Origin: Chamaelirium japonicum
Taxonomy: Eukaryota; Streptophyta; Magnoliopsida; Liliales; Melanthiaceae
Length of the DNA stretch: 64,000 nt
Direction of reading: 5' to 3'
NCBI GenBank assembly: GCA_947650365.1
Contig: OX393550.1
Coordinates: 66,643,744-66,707,743 of the forward strand
The position numbers and the translations under genes were made by a program. Below, in pieces: positions 43,981-56,549 of the stretch (the first letter of the stretch is position 1; each line of letters begins with the position of its first letter). A model generated the notes under the pieces. The model was not told the DNA's origin and ran no database searches. It saw nothing but the letters and a program-made list of their open reading frames with translations.

Positions 43981-45900
43981 CCAGAGCTATTCTCATTTGA
44001 TGGGATTTTTTTTTAAAAAAAATTCTCTTCGAGAAAGAGAAATAAGGCATGGCTTATTCTCATATTTAATAAACGATGTGGATGGGATTTTTTTTTAAAA
44101 AAATCTCTTCGAGAAAGAGACAGAAGATATGATTTATTCTCATATTTAATAAACGATGTGGTACACCACGATTGGACCGTGAACAAGTGCAGTAAATCAA
44201 TCGGTTGGCAAAAATGCTCTTGAGGAAGTGTGGCCGTAAACCACCACCCCTTTTGAGCCCCTGTAAACACCGTCGGCCGCCGAACTCTCATCTTCTGGTG
44301 AGATATCGTGTGCATCTCAGTGTTTGCAAAACCGGACCGGATCGGACGGTTCAACCGGTTTGGATCGGAGACCAAACATGTTTCAGTTTCCGTCTTTAAA
44401 TAAACCGGTTTGTATGTTAACCCACGAATCAAACCTTGCTATTGAAGAGTTTAGTAAATATCTATTTAAAAGAACATATTTCCATGTGGTTCAAACAGTT
44501 GAACCATTGGTTTTAATCGATTTGGGCCGAACCAGATGCCATTTCGGTTTGTCTTCCGGTCCGGTTTTGAAAACACTGGGCCATCTTGATAATGATCCTA
44601 TCATGTTTGCTAGCCAACAAATTCCTAAGTGGATAGCCATTTTGTTCACTGACCTCCCGACAGGTGGTGAAACGTTACCATCTAATATGAGCCGTTGGAT
44701 GCGCCTCAATGGTGCATTAACACACATCATTGGTAATATTCATACGTCCTACATAGGAAGGTAACGCCTGAACAAAATCGTTCACTTTCCAAGTGGGTTT
44801 TCATTAAAATCTTCTCAATCTTTCTGGGTGCGCAATCCAGATCAAAAATCTTTGGGAATAAAAGAAAGGGGTAATGTATGATAGGTCCCTCTAATATATC
44901 GATTTTATTGATAAAGACAGTCAATATCGATAATTAGCGTAGGGTCCGCTAGAAGCTATTTTTTTCGGATTCACCTCATTGGTGGTGGGACCGGGCTCAT
45001 TTGAGAAGGTCTTTGTACATGCTCTTAGGCAGCCGCCTAAGTTCCCCAACGGTTAGGCTAGCCCTAGCCTCATGGATCTTGATTTTTTCAGGGGGGCATA
45101 GTGAAAACTCCGTTTTGAGATATGGTTTTAAGCTCCAATCCAGACAAAGGGCACATTTGAGCTCTATGTTATGTTTTTCAGCAAGTCCCCCAACTGCAAT
45201 TGTTGACTTCTTCAACAGATCAAATAACAAAACCTCCTTTCATTGGGAGTATCAATTTCAATAATAGATTATCAATTCGGTTGATACAGTGATTATATTA
45301 TAGCTATAGTAAAATAACTCCCAATCAAATTGTTAATCTGCTACAATGAAATCACTGTAGCATATAAACAAATTCGGGTGGGAGTATCAATTCATGCAGC
45401 AAAATATCAATTCGATTGCAAGAAGTTGAGTCCTCCCATCAATAATGTGGAATACGCTGCTTGTATTGGGATGGACACCGTGGAGCTTTTGGCCTGGTAG
45501 TACTTCCTCTCTCCCTAGAGGTTTTCTGTTTGACTCCCGGTATGAACATCGTGGAGTGAACTTTCCCTCAAGGCTGGTGTGCTTTGTTTGTGCGTGTGAA
45601 TCCTAGCCGTTGATGTCATGTACACAGAATTATGGAATTTAATAAAATAGCTGCTGCTACTTCTCTCCTCGTTTCGATCTCTGGACCTCTTTGAACCCTT
45701 GCTCTATCGCCCTGTCCTATGACTGCTTGGTCAGTCCTGCGAAAAAAAAAAAGGATGGAAACGAGGGCCATCAACGAGGCTACTCTCGTAATCAGAACCA
45801 TCGATTAACGATTGACCGATATGTTATCGCGCAAACTCATTTTCGACTTATCTATTAATCCTTAAGTACTTTGCTTAATTATTTGATCATAATGAAATGA

Positions 45901-47689
45901 AAAAAAAATCTTCGAGAAAAATATTTGTCGACTAAAAGTTGCTTTTCTGTAAATATTTTAATTAAAAAAAAAAGACTTAAAAGGGTGCCCATCTTGGAGT
46001 GCATGTTACTACAACCGTAAAACACTTTTTATAAGTTTTAAAAAGATAAAATATTTTTTAAAACCATGCTCAAAAGATATTTTTCTTGAAAGCCATGCAA
46101 TCAATTAATTAAGAGATCGTGTTATGTATGCAATATGTGTGTGTGCTCTATAGGGTAACCATGTAACTAATGCACTTTACCTACACGTAATGATATTGTA
46201 TCGCTATGCTTGTTGTTATTGGTAGTCATTCAATTTGATACTTAATCTTCATCAACAAGTCAATCATATGGTTGTATTGCACATACACACTTTAATCAAA
46301 AATATAATTTGTCAATATAAGTTCTCCACAGCTTTAATTGTACTAAGATTCCTTGTCATCTCATGACAATATCCTTATCCAATTAACCATGGTTAAAACT
46401 ACTATCAAAATATGATTGCACTATGTGGTAATTAAAAATTATGCAAATGTTATTCTCTAATACTTATTTGCATTCCTCTTTATCTTGAATCGACAAGTGT
46501 TAGTCGAGATATGTAACTGGCATATACCCAGTGTATACAAGTATTGAAATTAATTTTTATAAAATAATTATATTTTAAAAATATATATGAAATAATTTTA
46601 TCAACACTTTATCCAAACTTTGGCTAGTACCAGTTCTAATAATCATACTTCGTGAGAGTTAGTTTAGGAGACACGTTCTCTCATATAGAGCGTTTAGAAT
46701 TCTTTAACGATTGACCATGTTCCCAAGCATTTAGTGTATGCCACCCAACATACAAAGGTATTGACCTGCATGTCAGTCTCATTGGTTTGTAAGTTAAACA
46801 TAAAATCTTGAGTTCATGAATATCTCAGGATTGAGAGTCTATACAACCATCAGACATGATACAAATCATCATATGACAGTCATTTAGAAGAAGTGCTTTC
46901 ATAGCAATCATGTTCAGTGTATTCCAAATATAGTAAAAGCATTGACTTAGAGTTACAACTAAGATGATTGAGAAAAACTATCTCACCCTAGGTGACTTTA
47001 CAAATAGGATGTCCACCCCGATCACCGACTACAAACCGTATCAGGTATAATAGTATGTGAATCACATACACATACCTAAGCTACTTATGTTATACTTGAA
47101 GGGCTAATATGTATCTTATGAAACAATAAAATAAATATAACAATGTATAATGCATAAAAATTGAGGCTATCTCATTAATATGTCAACGTTAAAGGGAGTT
47201 GAAATATAGAACATCGATTATAATAATTCTCAAAACCATTATGGCTCACAATAAAGCTTCACTTTGCCAATGATTCAATCCTCTTTTGCTAAGTAAATAA
47301 GGTATAAGTAGCAGTTCTTAAAATTATTTTATATTCATTTGAACTAGTTTCAGGATAGAAGATAAATTTTTTAAAATCTTCCTGTACTATCTAAGTGACG
47401 ATGAGTAGAAATGAGTGACTTTTTCTTTGATGCTTAACTACAAGAAGAAATATACTATGGTTACTAAGAGGCTAAAACCTTAAGTACTAAAATAAGATAG
47501 ATTCGAATGCTCCTAAAAAGTCCCAAATGAGGAATTGATCATTTTAAACAAATAAACATATACTTGTAATCCAACAAACCAACCAATCAACCTTTCTCAA
47601 AATTTCTTTCGCAATCACACGGTGTGTATAGTAAAAATTTAAGCATTTATATTTAATCAACGTGATCTTATTGAAATAATTTAGATAAT
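45901..47689. other. AT-rich non-coding stretch, possible copia 3' region
   Basis: About 1.8 kb without a useful frame. It lies downstream (minus strand) of a copia gag remnant, so it may be the 3' non-coding part of that element with pol deleted. No LTR matching 48092 onward was found at the left. Assignment is by position only. Confidence 0.35.
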
Positions 47690-48042
47690 CTAGCATTTAT
47701 GTCCCCTCAGCCATACACATTTCGTATAGTTTTTGCTTCAGATACAGGTTGTTGGTCATGTTCTTTGTCATGTATATCGACTCTATTTTCATCCAAAGAA
47801 CTATGACAGTTATCTCGTTCATGACCTCGTACATCACCTCATCATCGATGAATATCATGATTGTTTTTAGCGCCTTCAGATCCATCTCTTCCCACTCTGC
47901 ATATATTATCCTTTCCGATTCTTGGATTTTTCTTGCAAAGCCTTATGCAACCCTAGATAAACAAGCACTGTTGTCACCTTTTTTGTCAAAGACCCAAAAT
48001 TTTCTTTCCGTCGAAGTGATCCACCATGTACTTAGAAGCCAT
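47690..48042 (-). pseudogene. Ty1/copia Gag remnant
   Basis: On the minus strand ATG at 48042 begins MASKYMVDHFDGKKI, the usual copia Gag start. After frame breaks it continues as MDLKALKTIMIFIDDEVMYE and ESIYMTKNMTNNLYLKQKLY, typical of the UBN2-type Gag domain. It stops near residue 115 of a protein normally of several hundred residues, with a stop after GKKILGL and at least one indel. The start is only 36 bp from the primer site at 48078, as expected. No pol is found downstream. Confidence 0.8.
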
Positions 48043-48077
48043 GGTTACTAACAACATCTGTTACAATAACCTACGGT

Positions 48078-48089
48078 GCTCTGATACTA
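48078..48089 (-). other. Copia primer-binding site (one mismatch)
   Basis: Minus strand TAGTATCAGAGC, against the canonical TGGTATCAGAGC for initiator tRNA-Met. Two bases separate it from the probable LTR start at 48092. Confidence 0.75.
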
Positions 48090-48091
48090 GT

Positions 48092-48812
48092 TGTTGTAAA
48101 TTTAGGGTTCACCCAGCAGAAGTAAATCACCAACCAATAGTTAGAACTAGAGATCTACCATATCACGAAACAAATATGTTATGTCAAAAATAAATAAGGG
48201 AAATAAAATATGCATAAATCAAACACATATCTAACTTGGTTCATCCAAATAAGGGCTAATCTACAAACCGGGGAACATGATATCTCTTTTATTAACATGA
48301 ACAGAAGCATGTCACAAGAGCTTTATGAAGTAATAAGGATGATAAAAATATTCACTAAGAATACGGACATAAGAATCGAGAAAGAGTGTCACGCTCCACC
48401 TATACTAGATCTGTCATCTCCAATCTTTCCAATCCTCCTCCGAACAAGCAAACATCTAATCCCAAACCAATATTCCACAAGAAACAAGCAAGACCGTGCT
48501 CAAATTTTTTTCTTAAGAAAATCCTCAGCAATCGTAATCTATATGACAACTCAAAGGATCCTTAAATAGCCCCAAAAGAAACCCTAAAATCAGTCAAACA
48601 TCTGCCTCCAGCCGTGTGGGCACCCAGGGCATCAAAATCTCACCCTGGGTGTCGGCTACAGGAAATTGCCGCACCCAGCTCCAAGTTTAACCCCTGGGTG
48701 TCAATATTTTGCCCAGGGTGATATTCCTACTGGTGCTCTCGAGTTTTTGCCCAGACGCGAGTTCTATTTCCTCCGCTGGTTCGATTTGGCATATGAGCCA
48801 CAAACCCAACAA
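48092..48812 (-). repeat. Probable 5' LTR of the degenerate copia element
   Basis: Begins TGTTGTAAATTTAGGG beside the primer site. A possible end, ACCCAACA, lies at 48812, giving 721 bp, a normal copia LTR size, but without the partner LTR or a target duplication this limit is uncertain; it may extend further right. Confidence 0.5.
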
Positions 48813-49823
48813 ATACAATATATGTTTGTTTGTCCTCTCCCAATCCCTCGCATACATGCTCAAAGAAATTACACAAGGAGAAGAGATCTCTCATCCTTTA
48901 CAGACCCCAGAGGGTAAGAAGAAATTCCCCATCGAAACTCTAAGGCCTCCTATGAGTTCCTCCCCTCTCCCTTGATAATAGCCGCCCTCTCAATCCTAGA
49001 AAACCTTGCAATCGATGTACTATGTTCTTGCTAGAACCTCCTATAAAAGACCCAAGTTCGTGTTGGAGTTGTAGGAGGAGTCCCATGTGAAACCACATCC
49101 TGAACCGACCTAAACTCGCATCCAGTCATGATTTCGCCCAGGTGGAATTCATAGTAACATGACTTTCGGCTCGGCCATCCAGTTCGCCCGGGAAACTTTT
49201 ATGGCGCCCGGGTTAAAAGCTGGTAGCGCGCCTATTTAGTCTTTGCTTCAACTCGTTCCTTTGCCGCTCCATCTTCCATCATTCCTTGATGCACGAACCT
49301 TGGAGATGTTATGTGGTTTGTTTGGAGTCACATTTTCCACAAAAAACTACAATCCAAACAAAGCTTAGGTGAATATTTCTTACGAAATTTGGTAATAGTT
49401 AGCTAAGAATTCCTTCCCTTCCATCAAAATCAAGGGTGGGACTTGGGCGGGTTGAAGGGTTAACCCATGCCCAACCTGACCTATACATACCAAAACCCAT
49501 TTTTCCCTTGGAAGCCCAACCCGTGCTTGCTCGTTCGGATTGCTTGGGTTTCTCAGGTTGCTCAATTTGTAAAAAAAATGGGTGTGTTGCGCAATTAAAA
49601 ATGCTTTGTGAAACATATGTAAATTGAAAAAACATAACAAAATTAAGATGCCAAAACCATTTGGTTGAAAATGAACCATCCAAAGCTAGATCTATATTGA
49701 ATTCTGTGTTCAAAATTTAATAACTCAAGTTATGTATAATCTTTTTTAGTAATACATATATGTATTCAACAAAAACATCTTTTAGTCATAAAAGATGTTT
49801 TGAAATTGGAGGTCCTAGGCAGA
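48813..49823. other. Unassigned DNA left of the hAT element
   Basis: About 1 kb with no gene. Around 49430-49560 it has GGGCGGGTTG/AACCCATGCCCAACC words like those in plant hAT MITEs, but no clear ends. 49816-49823 (TAGGCAGA) is the left target duplication of the hAT element. Confidence 0.5.
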
Positions 49824-49924
49824 CAGAGACGGCCCTACAATAGGGCCAAGGGGGGCCATGGCCCCCTCAATTTTTTTTTTTTAAAAAAAACCGGTTCTGC
49901 GACTCTGCGAGTAGCGAGCCTGCA

Positions 49925-50350
49925 ATGGTTGCACAGGCCGCCATCTCCTCGTCGAAGGCTCGAACGACGAACGCATCAGCTCCAGATGGACCAGATCTAA
50001 CACCTCCGCCGGACCGCCGTCCACTCCTCTTTGACCACCGACGCCACCCACCTCGGAAGGTCCACCAGCGAGCCGCGATCCGTCGGCCTCCCATTGCGGC
50101 CGGCCTCCCCGTCAGGAGCTCCAGCAGGAACCCGCCGCCGCGATCCGTTGACCTCCCCGCCGCGATCGGCTCGTGTGGTGTGGTGGTCCGGTGGATGAAC
50201 GCCAGCCCCTCACCGACACCGTCAGGGCCGTCATGATCCACATCCTCGCCGACGTCACCGTCCAAATGTCCAATCTAAGGGCCGAAGGGCGTCCGCCGTC
50301 CGGCCCGACCCCCGGTTCCCATTGTAGAGGAGATAGAGAGCTCTAGAGAG
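49925..50350 (-). pseudogene. Captured receptor-like kinase fragment (LRR-RLK type)
   Basis: Read on the minus strand, in order: LYNGNRGSGRTA and LDW (about 50345-50255), GEGLAFIHR (kinase subdomain VIa, about 50188), ELLTGRPA (about 50115), and GSLVDLPRWVASVVKEEWTA (about 50075-50015), then an EEM motif near 49945. These are the marks, in the right order, of the kinase domain of plant LRR-RLK subfamily III-like proteins. The frame changes several times, and the span from subdomain VIb to VIII is missing (only ~60 bp between GLAFIH and ELLTG). The block is very GC-rich between AT-rich transposon DNA. It is a degenerate captured fragment without kinase function. Confidence 0.75.
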
Positions 50351-51123
50351 AGATGAGAGAGCGATCAGATAGAGATCAGAGAGACGAGAGAGATATCAAG
50401 GTTGGAAGATGACCTGTCGACCCGATGGTGCCACCTGTACTTGCTGTGTAAAAAAAATGGTCAAAAACAAACAATCGGAATCATTGGATTGGATGATTCA
50501 GATCGTCAAAATCTTTTTTTTTTTTAACCGCTTCTGTGTGTCACATGGTACAGCTGTACCTATCATGTAAAAAAAATCGGATATACCAATTTTTCACGAT
50601 CTAAAAAAAGAAACCGTCGCAACCCTTAAGAGGAGCGTATGCGGGGCCTGTGACTAAAAGACACACAAGGAAATTTCAGCCTTTCAGGGCCGCCGGCTGC
50701 TGAAGAAGGTTTAAGGATTTTTTTTTTTTCCTTTTAGTATCTATGTTCCCCTTTCTTAAATGAATTTTTTTTTTGAAAAATTCTTGATTCCTTCTCTTGC
50801 ATTTGCTTTAGGGTAAAACAATAATCCTTATTTATTTCAATTTTCAACCCTAGCTTTTATTTTGTTTGTGATTCTATGACTTATATTCAGTAATATTTTT
50901 TATTTTTCTTGCAGACTTGCAGTTCTTGTATTCTTTTCGAGTATCTGACTTAGATTCACCCCCAACTTAAAATTCAAAACTCCAGTTTCGCAAGACACAA
51001 GGTATTCTTTCTCTCTCTCTCTGAATAAGGGGCAACGCCTAATTTATTGATTCATTATTTAGATATAGAAATCATTTTAAAGACGTTTTTATTTATTATA
51101 TCATTTATTTGATATTGTAGACT

Positions 51124-53564
51124 ATGGTAAAGCCAACTACAATGTTTGACTTTTTCAAGAGAAAACATGTACAAAATTTAGAAGTCAGTGATGGTGATGC
51201 AGCATCTCCAGCCTCCAATATGGATATCCAAATTACAGAAAATCCTCCTACAAAATCTTGAAAAGTTGAAGTCAATGAAATTGATATTAGTTCGTTGGAG
51301 CGTGATCCTGGATTACGTCCGCAGATATGGGATTATGATGCTAATCGGCATGATGAAATTCGGCGAGCTTACATTAAATCAGGTCCGTTCCAACCTATTC
51401 TTTCAAAGTATCCAAAATCTGGATTAGCAAGTCATCTTCGTAGTTTTCAGCCTTCATAGTTCACGCTATTTCCTTCATGGCTTGAATATTCTCTCGATAA
51501 AGATGCAGTTTTTTGCCTACTGTGTTTTCTCTTTAATAAGTCATCTGGGTATCCGGGACATAATGCATTCACCGTTGATGGATTTAAAAATTGGAAGAAA
51601 GTTAGAGATGGAAAAAATTATGCTTTTCTAAATCATATAGGTAAAGATCCTAACTCTCTTTATAAAATTGCTGAAAGGTCATGTGAGGATTTGATGAATC
51701 AATCTCAGTATATACAAAAGGTGCTGGAAAATTTCTCCTCTGAACAAATTGCAAACAATCGACTACGTTTGAAGGCCTCAATTGATACTGTTCGAGTCCT
51801 TGCACTTCAAAGTGTTGCTTTTAGAGGTCGGGATGAAAGTCTTGGTTCAACCAATCGTGGAAATTTTCTTGAAATATTGGATTTTGTGGTTTCATATAAT
51901 GAAAAGGTTGCCGAAGCGATAACTAAAGCTCCAAAAAATACCTTTTATACATCACCAATGATTCAAAAAGAAAATTTACATGTTTTTTCAACCAAAATAA
52001 AGAAGGCAATTCGTGAAGAAATTGGTGATGCAAAGTTTTGCATAATTGTTGATGAAGATCGTGATGAGTCAATGAAAGAACAAATGACTATCGTTTTAAG
52101 ATTTGTTGATAAAGATGGCTTTATATGAGAGCGTTTTTTTGTCTTGTTCATGTCTCTAACACTGTAGCATTAACCCTAAAAGATGGGATATATTCTGTGT
52201 TGTCTCATCATACCCTAGATATTCAAAATATCCGAGGGCAGGGATACAATAGTGCAAGTAACATACGTGGTGGGTGGAATGGACTACAAGCTTTGATTTC
52301 GAATAATTGTCCATATGCTTATTACATTCATTGTTTTGCATATCGTTTGCAATTGGCATTAGTGGCAGCATTAAAGGAAGTTATCCCTGTTCATTAGTTT
52401 TTTACTAAATTGACTTCTATTGTCAATATTGTTGGTGCTTCATACAAACGTAATGAAGAATTGAGGGCTGCTCAAGCTGCTGATATTGCGTATATGATTG
52501 AAATTGGTGAGCTTGAGAGTGGAAGGGGACTTAATCAAATTGGCACTTTACAACGGGCTGGAGATACTCGTTGGAGTTCTCACTTAAGATCTGTTTCTAG
52601 TTTGATAAAGATGTTCAGTGCAACATGTATAGTTCTATTTAACATTATTGATGAAGGAACTACTTCCCAACGATAAGAAGCGGACTCAGTTTATCAAGTA
52701 ATGGTTTCATTTGAATTTGTCTTCCTATTGCATCTCATGAAAGGAACTATGGAGATCATTGATTTACTTTGTCAAGCTTTACAGTGTCAATCTCAAAACA
52801 TTTTAAATTCTATGCATCTTGTTTCTTCTACTAAAGCACTTGTCCAAAAATTTAGAGACGATGGATGGGATGCTTTACTTACCAATGTAAAATTATTCTG
52901 TGAGGCACGCAATATAGATACCCCAGATATGAATACTCGTTATGTTGAGAGACGAGGTCAAGCTCGCCAACAACAAGATGACTTTACAATTGAGTATCAT
53001 TATCGGGTGAACATTTTCTATGCTGCTATAGATTCTCAATTATAAGAATTAAACCATCGATTTAATGAGCATACAGTGGAGTTACTTATTCTCAGTTCGG
53101 CTCTGGATCCTCGAAATGCGCTTGCATCTTTCAGAATCGATGATATATGTCAGTTGGTAAACAAGTTTTATCCACAAGACTTCACCGATCATGAAAAAGA
53201 ACAATTAAAAATGGAGCTTCACCATTATGAGCATAGTGTAGTTCGACATTCAGAATTCAAGAAATTGTCAAATGTTTCTGAATTGTGCCAATGGTTGGTA
53301 AGGATCAGAAGATCAACAGGAGGCTATCCACTTGTTTATAGAGTGATTTCGCTTGTACTTACTCTTTCAGTTTCTACTGCAACAACGGAACGAGCATTTT
53401 CAGCCATGAATATTGTCAAAACTAGGCTTCGCAACAAAATTGATGATGATTTTCTGACTGACTCTTTGATTTTGTACATTGAAAGAGAAATTGCTGTGAA
53501 ATTTAGTACAGATTCAATCATTGATGATTTCAGAGATCTAAAAGAACGACGGGTTCCATTTTGA
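51124..53564 (+). pseudogene. hAT transposase (zf-TTF, DUF4371, hATC)
   Basis: From ATG 51124 (MVKPTTMFDFFKRK) the colinear product covers about 810 residues. zf-TTF: SGLASHLRSFQPS then FPSWLEYS and FCLLCFLFN. The catalytic region includes IIVDEDRDESMKEQM; the second motif reads GQGYNSASNI, with Asn where the family has Asp (GYDGASNM). The hATC dimerisation domain near the end is good: STATTERAFSAMNIVKTRL. Lesions: TGA 51259-51261, TAG 51457-51459, TGA 52126-52128, a -1 shift in the T-run at about 52134-52140, TAG 52395-52397, TAA 52674-52676, TAA 53043-53045. Upstream, TATTGTAG before the ATG could be a splice acceptor of a leader intron. Clearly dead. Confidence 0.93.
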
Positions 53565-53780
53565 TTACTGATTGAGTTGAAATATATTAAGAAACAATTA
53601 TTATGTCTTTTCTTTTGTTTAAAATGTGTGAACAGACAACAGATGTTAGTTTTATTTTCTATGTATTAATTTAGTCTTGAATTTTAATATATTTCTAATT
53701 CTTGAATTGGTGATTTTTTTTTTTTGCTTATGCTTGGCCCCCCCACAAGATAAAATCCTGGTTCCGTCCCTGTAGGCAGA

Positions 53781-54454
53781 CCTCGCTTGCCAAGTGCCTA
53801 ACCCAGGGCCAAGCTCGGATGCAAGTATCCGATGTACTCAGGTTGGATAAGGCCGGTGCCCAAATCCATCCAAATTAGAACCGGGTTGATCTTTTTTGTG
53901 CATATTTGTTCATGTTTTTTATCAGCCTTGTCCATACTTGTTCATTGTTCGGGTCGGATTCAGATTGGGTAGGTGAAACCCATCCAATTCCCACCCCTAC
54001 TAGGGTTCCTCGGGTTGGATAAGATCGATGCTCAAAAACGTCCAAACTGTAATCGGGTTGATCTTTTTCTTATCCAAATCCGTCCAACTTTTTCACTAGC
54101 TATGTCCCTACTTTTCCATTGCCCACACTGAGCATGAGAGTAATGGAGCACAAAACCTACACCAAACAAAGATCCGTTGGTATTTGTGGCTGTCATCGTC
54201 GGTCGTATCACGCTTGATGCATACATATCGGATCCGTCCGTATCATAACGTACACGGTTGGTGCGGTCCAAACTGACGTGGCATGTCCCATGTCATCGGT
54301 GACGTCACCCCTAACCAAGACCCGTCGGGCTACTCTCACCAGGCACTCCCATGCCATAGAGCACACGGGAAACATTTCGGTTCGGTGGCTGCATCATGTG
54401 CCCATCTCTCTCAAAATTAAGCATATCCTCTTTATCTCTCTCTCAAATTTAAGC

Positions 54455-54509
<55 letters not shown>

Positions 54510-54652
54510 GTGGGTCTTGGGATTTAATTTTGGAGTAAGGGGTGTTTTGTCCCATATAACATATGGGGTTAACGAACATGACACTCATAAGATCCCATCA
54601 AGAAGCGGTCCCAAAATCAAATCTTAATACCGAAAATGAAATAAAAAAATAA
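53781..54652. other. Unassigned DNA with MITE-like words and a microsatellite
   Basis: About 870 bp. 53800-54080 has CGGGTTG/CATCC words and a CAATTCCCACCCCTACTAG end-like string near 53980, probably an old hAT MITE whose other part lies left of the hAT element. Nothing coding. Confidence 0.45.
54459..54507. repeat. (CT)n microsatellite
   Basis: About 24 uninterrupted CT units. Confidence 0.95.
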
Positions 54653-54877
54653 AGATTTCAGTACAAGGTGTTTGCATAGGATTTGAACACCGCATCCTTC
54701 TCGTGGGATCCACAGACACACACACTTGCGGTGTGTCGGTTGCATGGTTTCCACCCACCAGAGAAGACTTCCGTATGGCATGAACCGAGACGACTGCTAA
54801 GATTCCCTTTCTAAGATTTGTTAATTGAGAAATAAAGTGGTCGTTATCAGGGCTCAGCCAGACTCAGAAGTCACCAC

Positions 54878-55323
54878 TAGGACTGGTAATTCTAGAATCT
54901 GAACCCGACACGGCAGATCTGACACGAAGTTAGCGGATCTGGATCTGGGTTAAACGGGTCAACACGGTAGACCCGCTTAATAAACAAATCGGGTTCATGT
55001 TTAGGGTCTGGACATGGTAGACCCGAGAAGACTGTTTAAAATTCAACAGGTTGTGTCAGGTCGGGTTTACCTGCAATCTGTTACTGTAGTTTGTAGTTCT
55101 AGCGGGTCTTATCGGGTCAGGTCGGGTCGAGTCGGATTGGGTTGGATCATATCGACTGAACAGGCACGTGTGGTCAACAGGTCTAATGGGTTCTATCGGG
55201 TCTAATAAACGAGTCGGGTACGGGTTTAGGGTCTAGACACGACTAGTTAAACGGGTCGGGTCCGGATCTAGGGGTTTTGGACACGACACGAATCCGACCC
55301 AACACAACCCATTGCCACCCCTA
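54878..55323 (+). mobile_element. hAT-type MITE (family 1)
   Basis: TAGGACTGGTAATTCTAG to TTGCCACCCCTA, flanked by GTCACCAC (54870-54877) and GTCAACAC (55324-55331). Same site as in copies 1 and 2. Confidence 0.9.
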
Positions 55324-55638
55324 GTCAACACCACAGAGTGGAACCACACAAAGCTACCGGAGCCGAATCGGACAAGAGAGCGGACCACCTGATCAACAAA
55401 AATCATCACACCAACATAAAGTAGTGCCACACCGAGCGAAGAATATCCCATCGATCTGGGCATGGAAATTGCCTAATTATCGAGCGAGAATACTACCACG
55501 AGCAGAAAGCGGGTTCGAACCCAAGATAACACTCGGTACAGTAACACTACCACCTGCCCAAGGAAGCTGTGGTCCATTTGTACTTTTTTACGTAGTAAAG
55601 TAAAGTCAAATGTGTTTGAGTAACCAGTGCTATTCTCA

Positions 55639-55831
55639 GGAGGATATTATCATTGACATTCGACTTTCGATCAAGGAGTAGAGTATTGGTGATGGTGCGG
55701 TTTTGAGGGACAGGCTGCGGATTTTGGAAGAAGCTTTATAATGGTGTGAGTTGTACTGTATTTTTTTATTTTCTAATAAATTGGTTGGGGTCCATGCCTA
55801 ACCCTCCTCACCTCGAGGGTTCTCAAAAAAA
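55639..55831 (+). mobile_element. Short LINE 3' end remnant (copy 3)
   Basis: Flanked by CCAGTGCTATTCTCA (55624-55638) and CCAGAGTTGTTCTCG (55832-55846). Orthologous to the copy 1 and copy 2 remnants. Confidence 0.8.
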
Positions 55832-56549
55832 CCAGAGTTGTTCTCGTTTGATGGGATTTTTTTAAAAAAATTTCTTCGTTGCCGAGAAAGAGAAATAAGG
55901 TATGGCTTATTGATGGTTGCATTGTTATTTTCGCTGAGCGAAGCAGAGAGCAATTTTGCTACCCAGATCGATTTACTACATTCACTTACGGTCCAATCGT
56001 GGTGTGTGATGTCATTCATTAAACATACACAATGGATATTGCATTTGTTACCGGACATATGCTACAGTTTGTTGCCCCCCCCCCCCATTATGTCATATAT
56101 AATAAACGATGTGGCACACCACGATTGGATCGTGAACAAGTGCAATAAATCAATCGGGTGGCAAAAATGCTCTTGAGGAAGTGTGGCCGTAAACCACCAC
56201 CCCTAGAGGTACCTTTGAGGCCCTGTAAACATCGTCGGCCGCCGAACTCTCATCTTCCTATGAGATGTCGTGTCCATCTCAGTGTTTTCAAAACCGGATC
56301 GGATCGGACTGTTCAACCGGTTTGGATCGGAACCAAAACATGTTTTGATTTTGGTCTTTGAATAAACCGGTTTGTATGTTAACCCACAAATCAAACTTTG
56401 TCATTGAAGAATTTAGTAAATATCTATTTTTAAAAAAAATATTTTTATGTGGTTTAAATGGTTGAATCATCGGTTTGAACCGATTTCACCGAACCGGATG
56501 CCTTTTCGGTTTGCCTTCCGGTCCGGTTTTGAAAACACTGGTCCATCTT

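Larger units (their letters stand above)
42112..45900 (+). repeat. Module A copy 2
   Basis: Colinear with copies 1 and 3. The left part, including the MITE, is tandemly duplicated here (about 42150-42792 and 42793-43474). It has the shared LINE remnant but none of the copy 1 private insertions. A ~78-bp stretch near 44003-44158 (TGATGGGATTTTTTTTTAAA ... AAACGATGTGG) is doubled. It ends near TAATTATTTGATCA, where similarity to copy 1 also ends. Confidence 0.88.
49824..53772 (+). mobile_element. Complete hAT transposon, 3949 bp, inactivated
   Basis: Terminal inverted repeats CAGAGACGG (left) and CCGTCCCTG (right; complement CAGGGACGG) are flanked by a perfect 8-bp duplication TAGGCAGA at 49816-49823 and 53773-53780. 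It encodes a zf-TTF/DUF4371/hATC transposase on the plus strand and carries a GC-rich receptor-kinase fragment on the minus strand near its left end. Stops and a frameshift make it non-autonomous. Confidence 0.96.

Noticed and set aside
45901..47689. Possible host gene in the AT-rich stretch
   Set aside because: No frame of useful length, no splice-supported exons and no recognisable motif.
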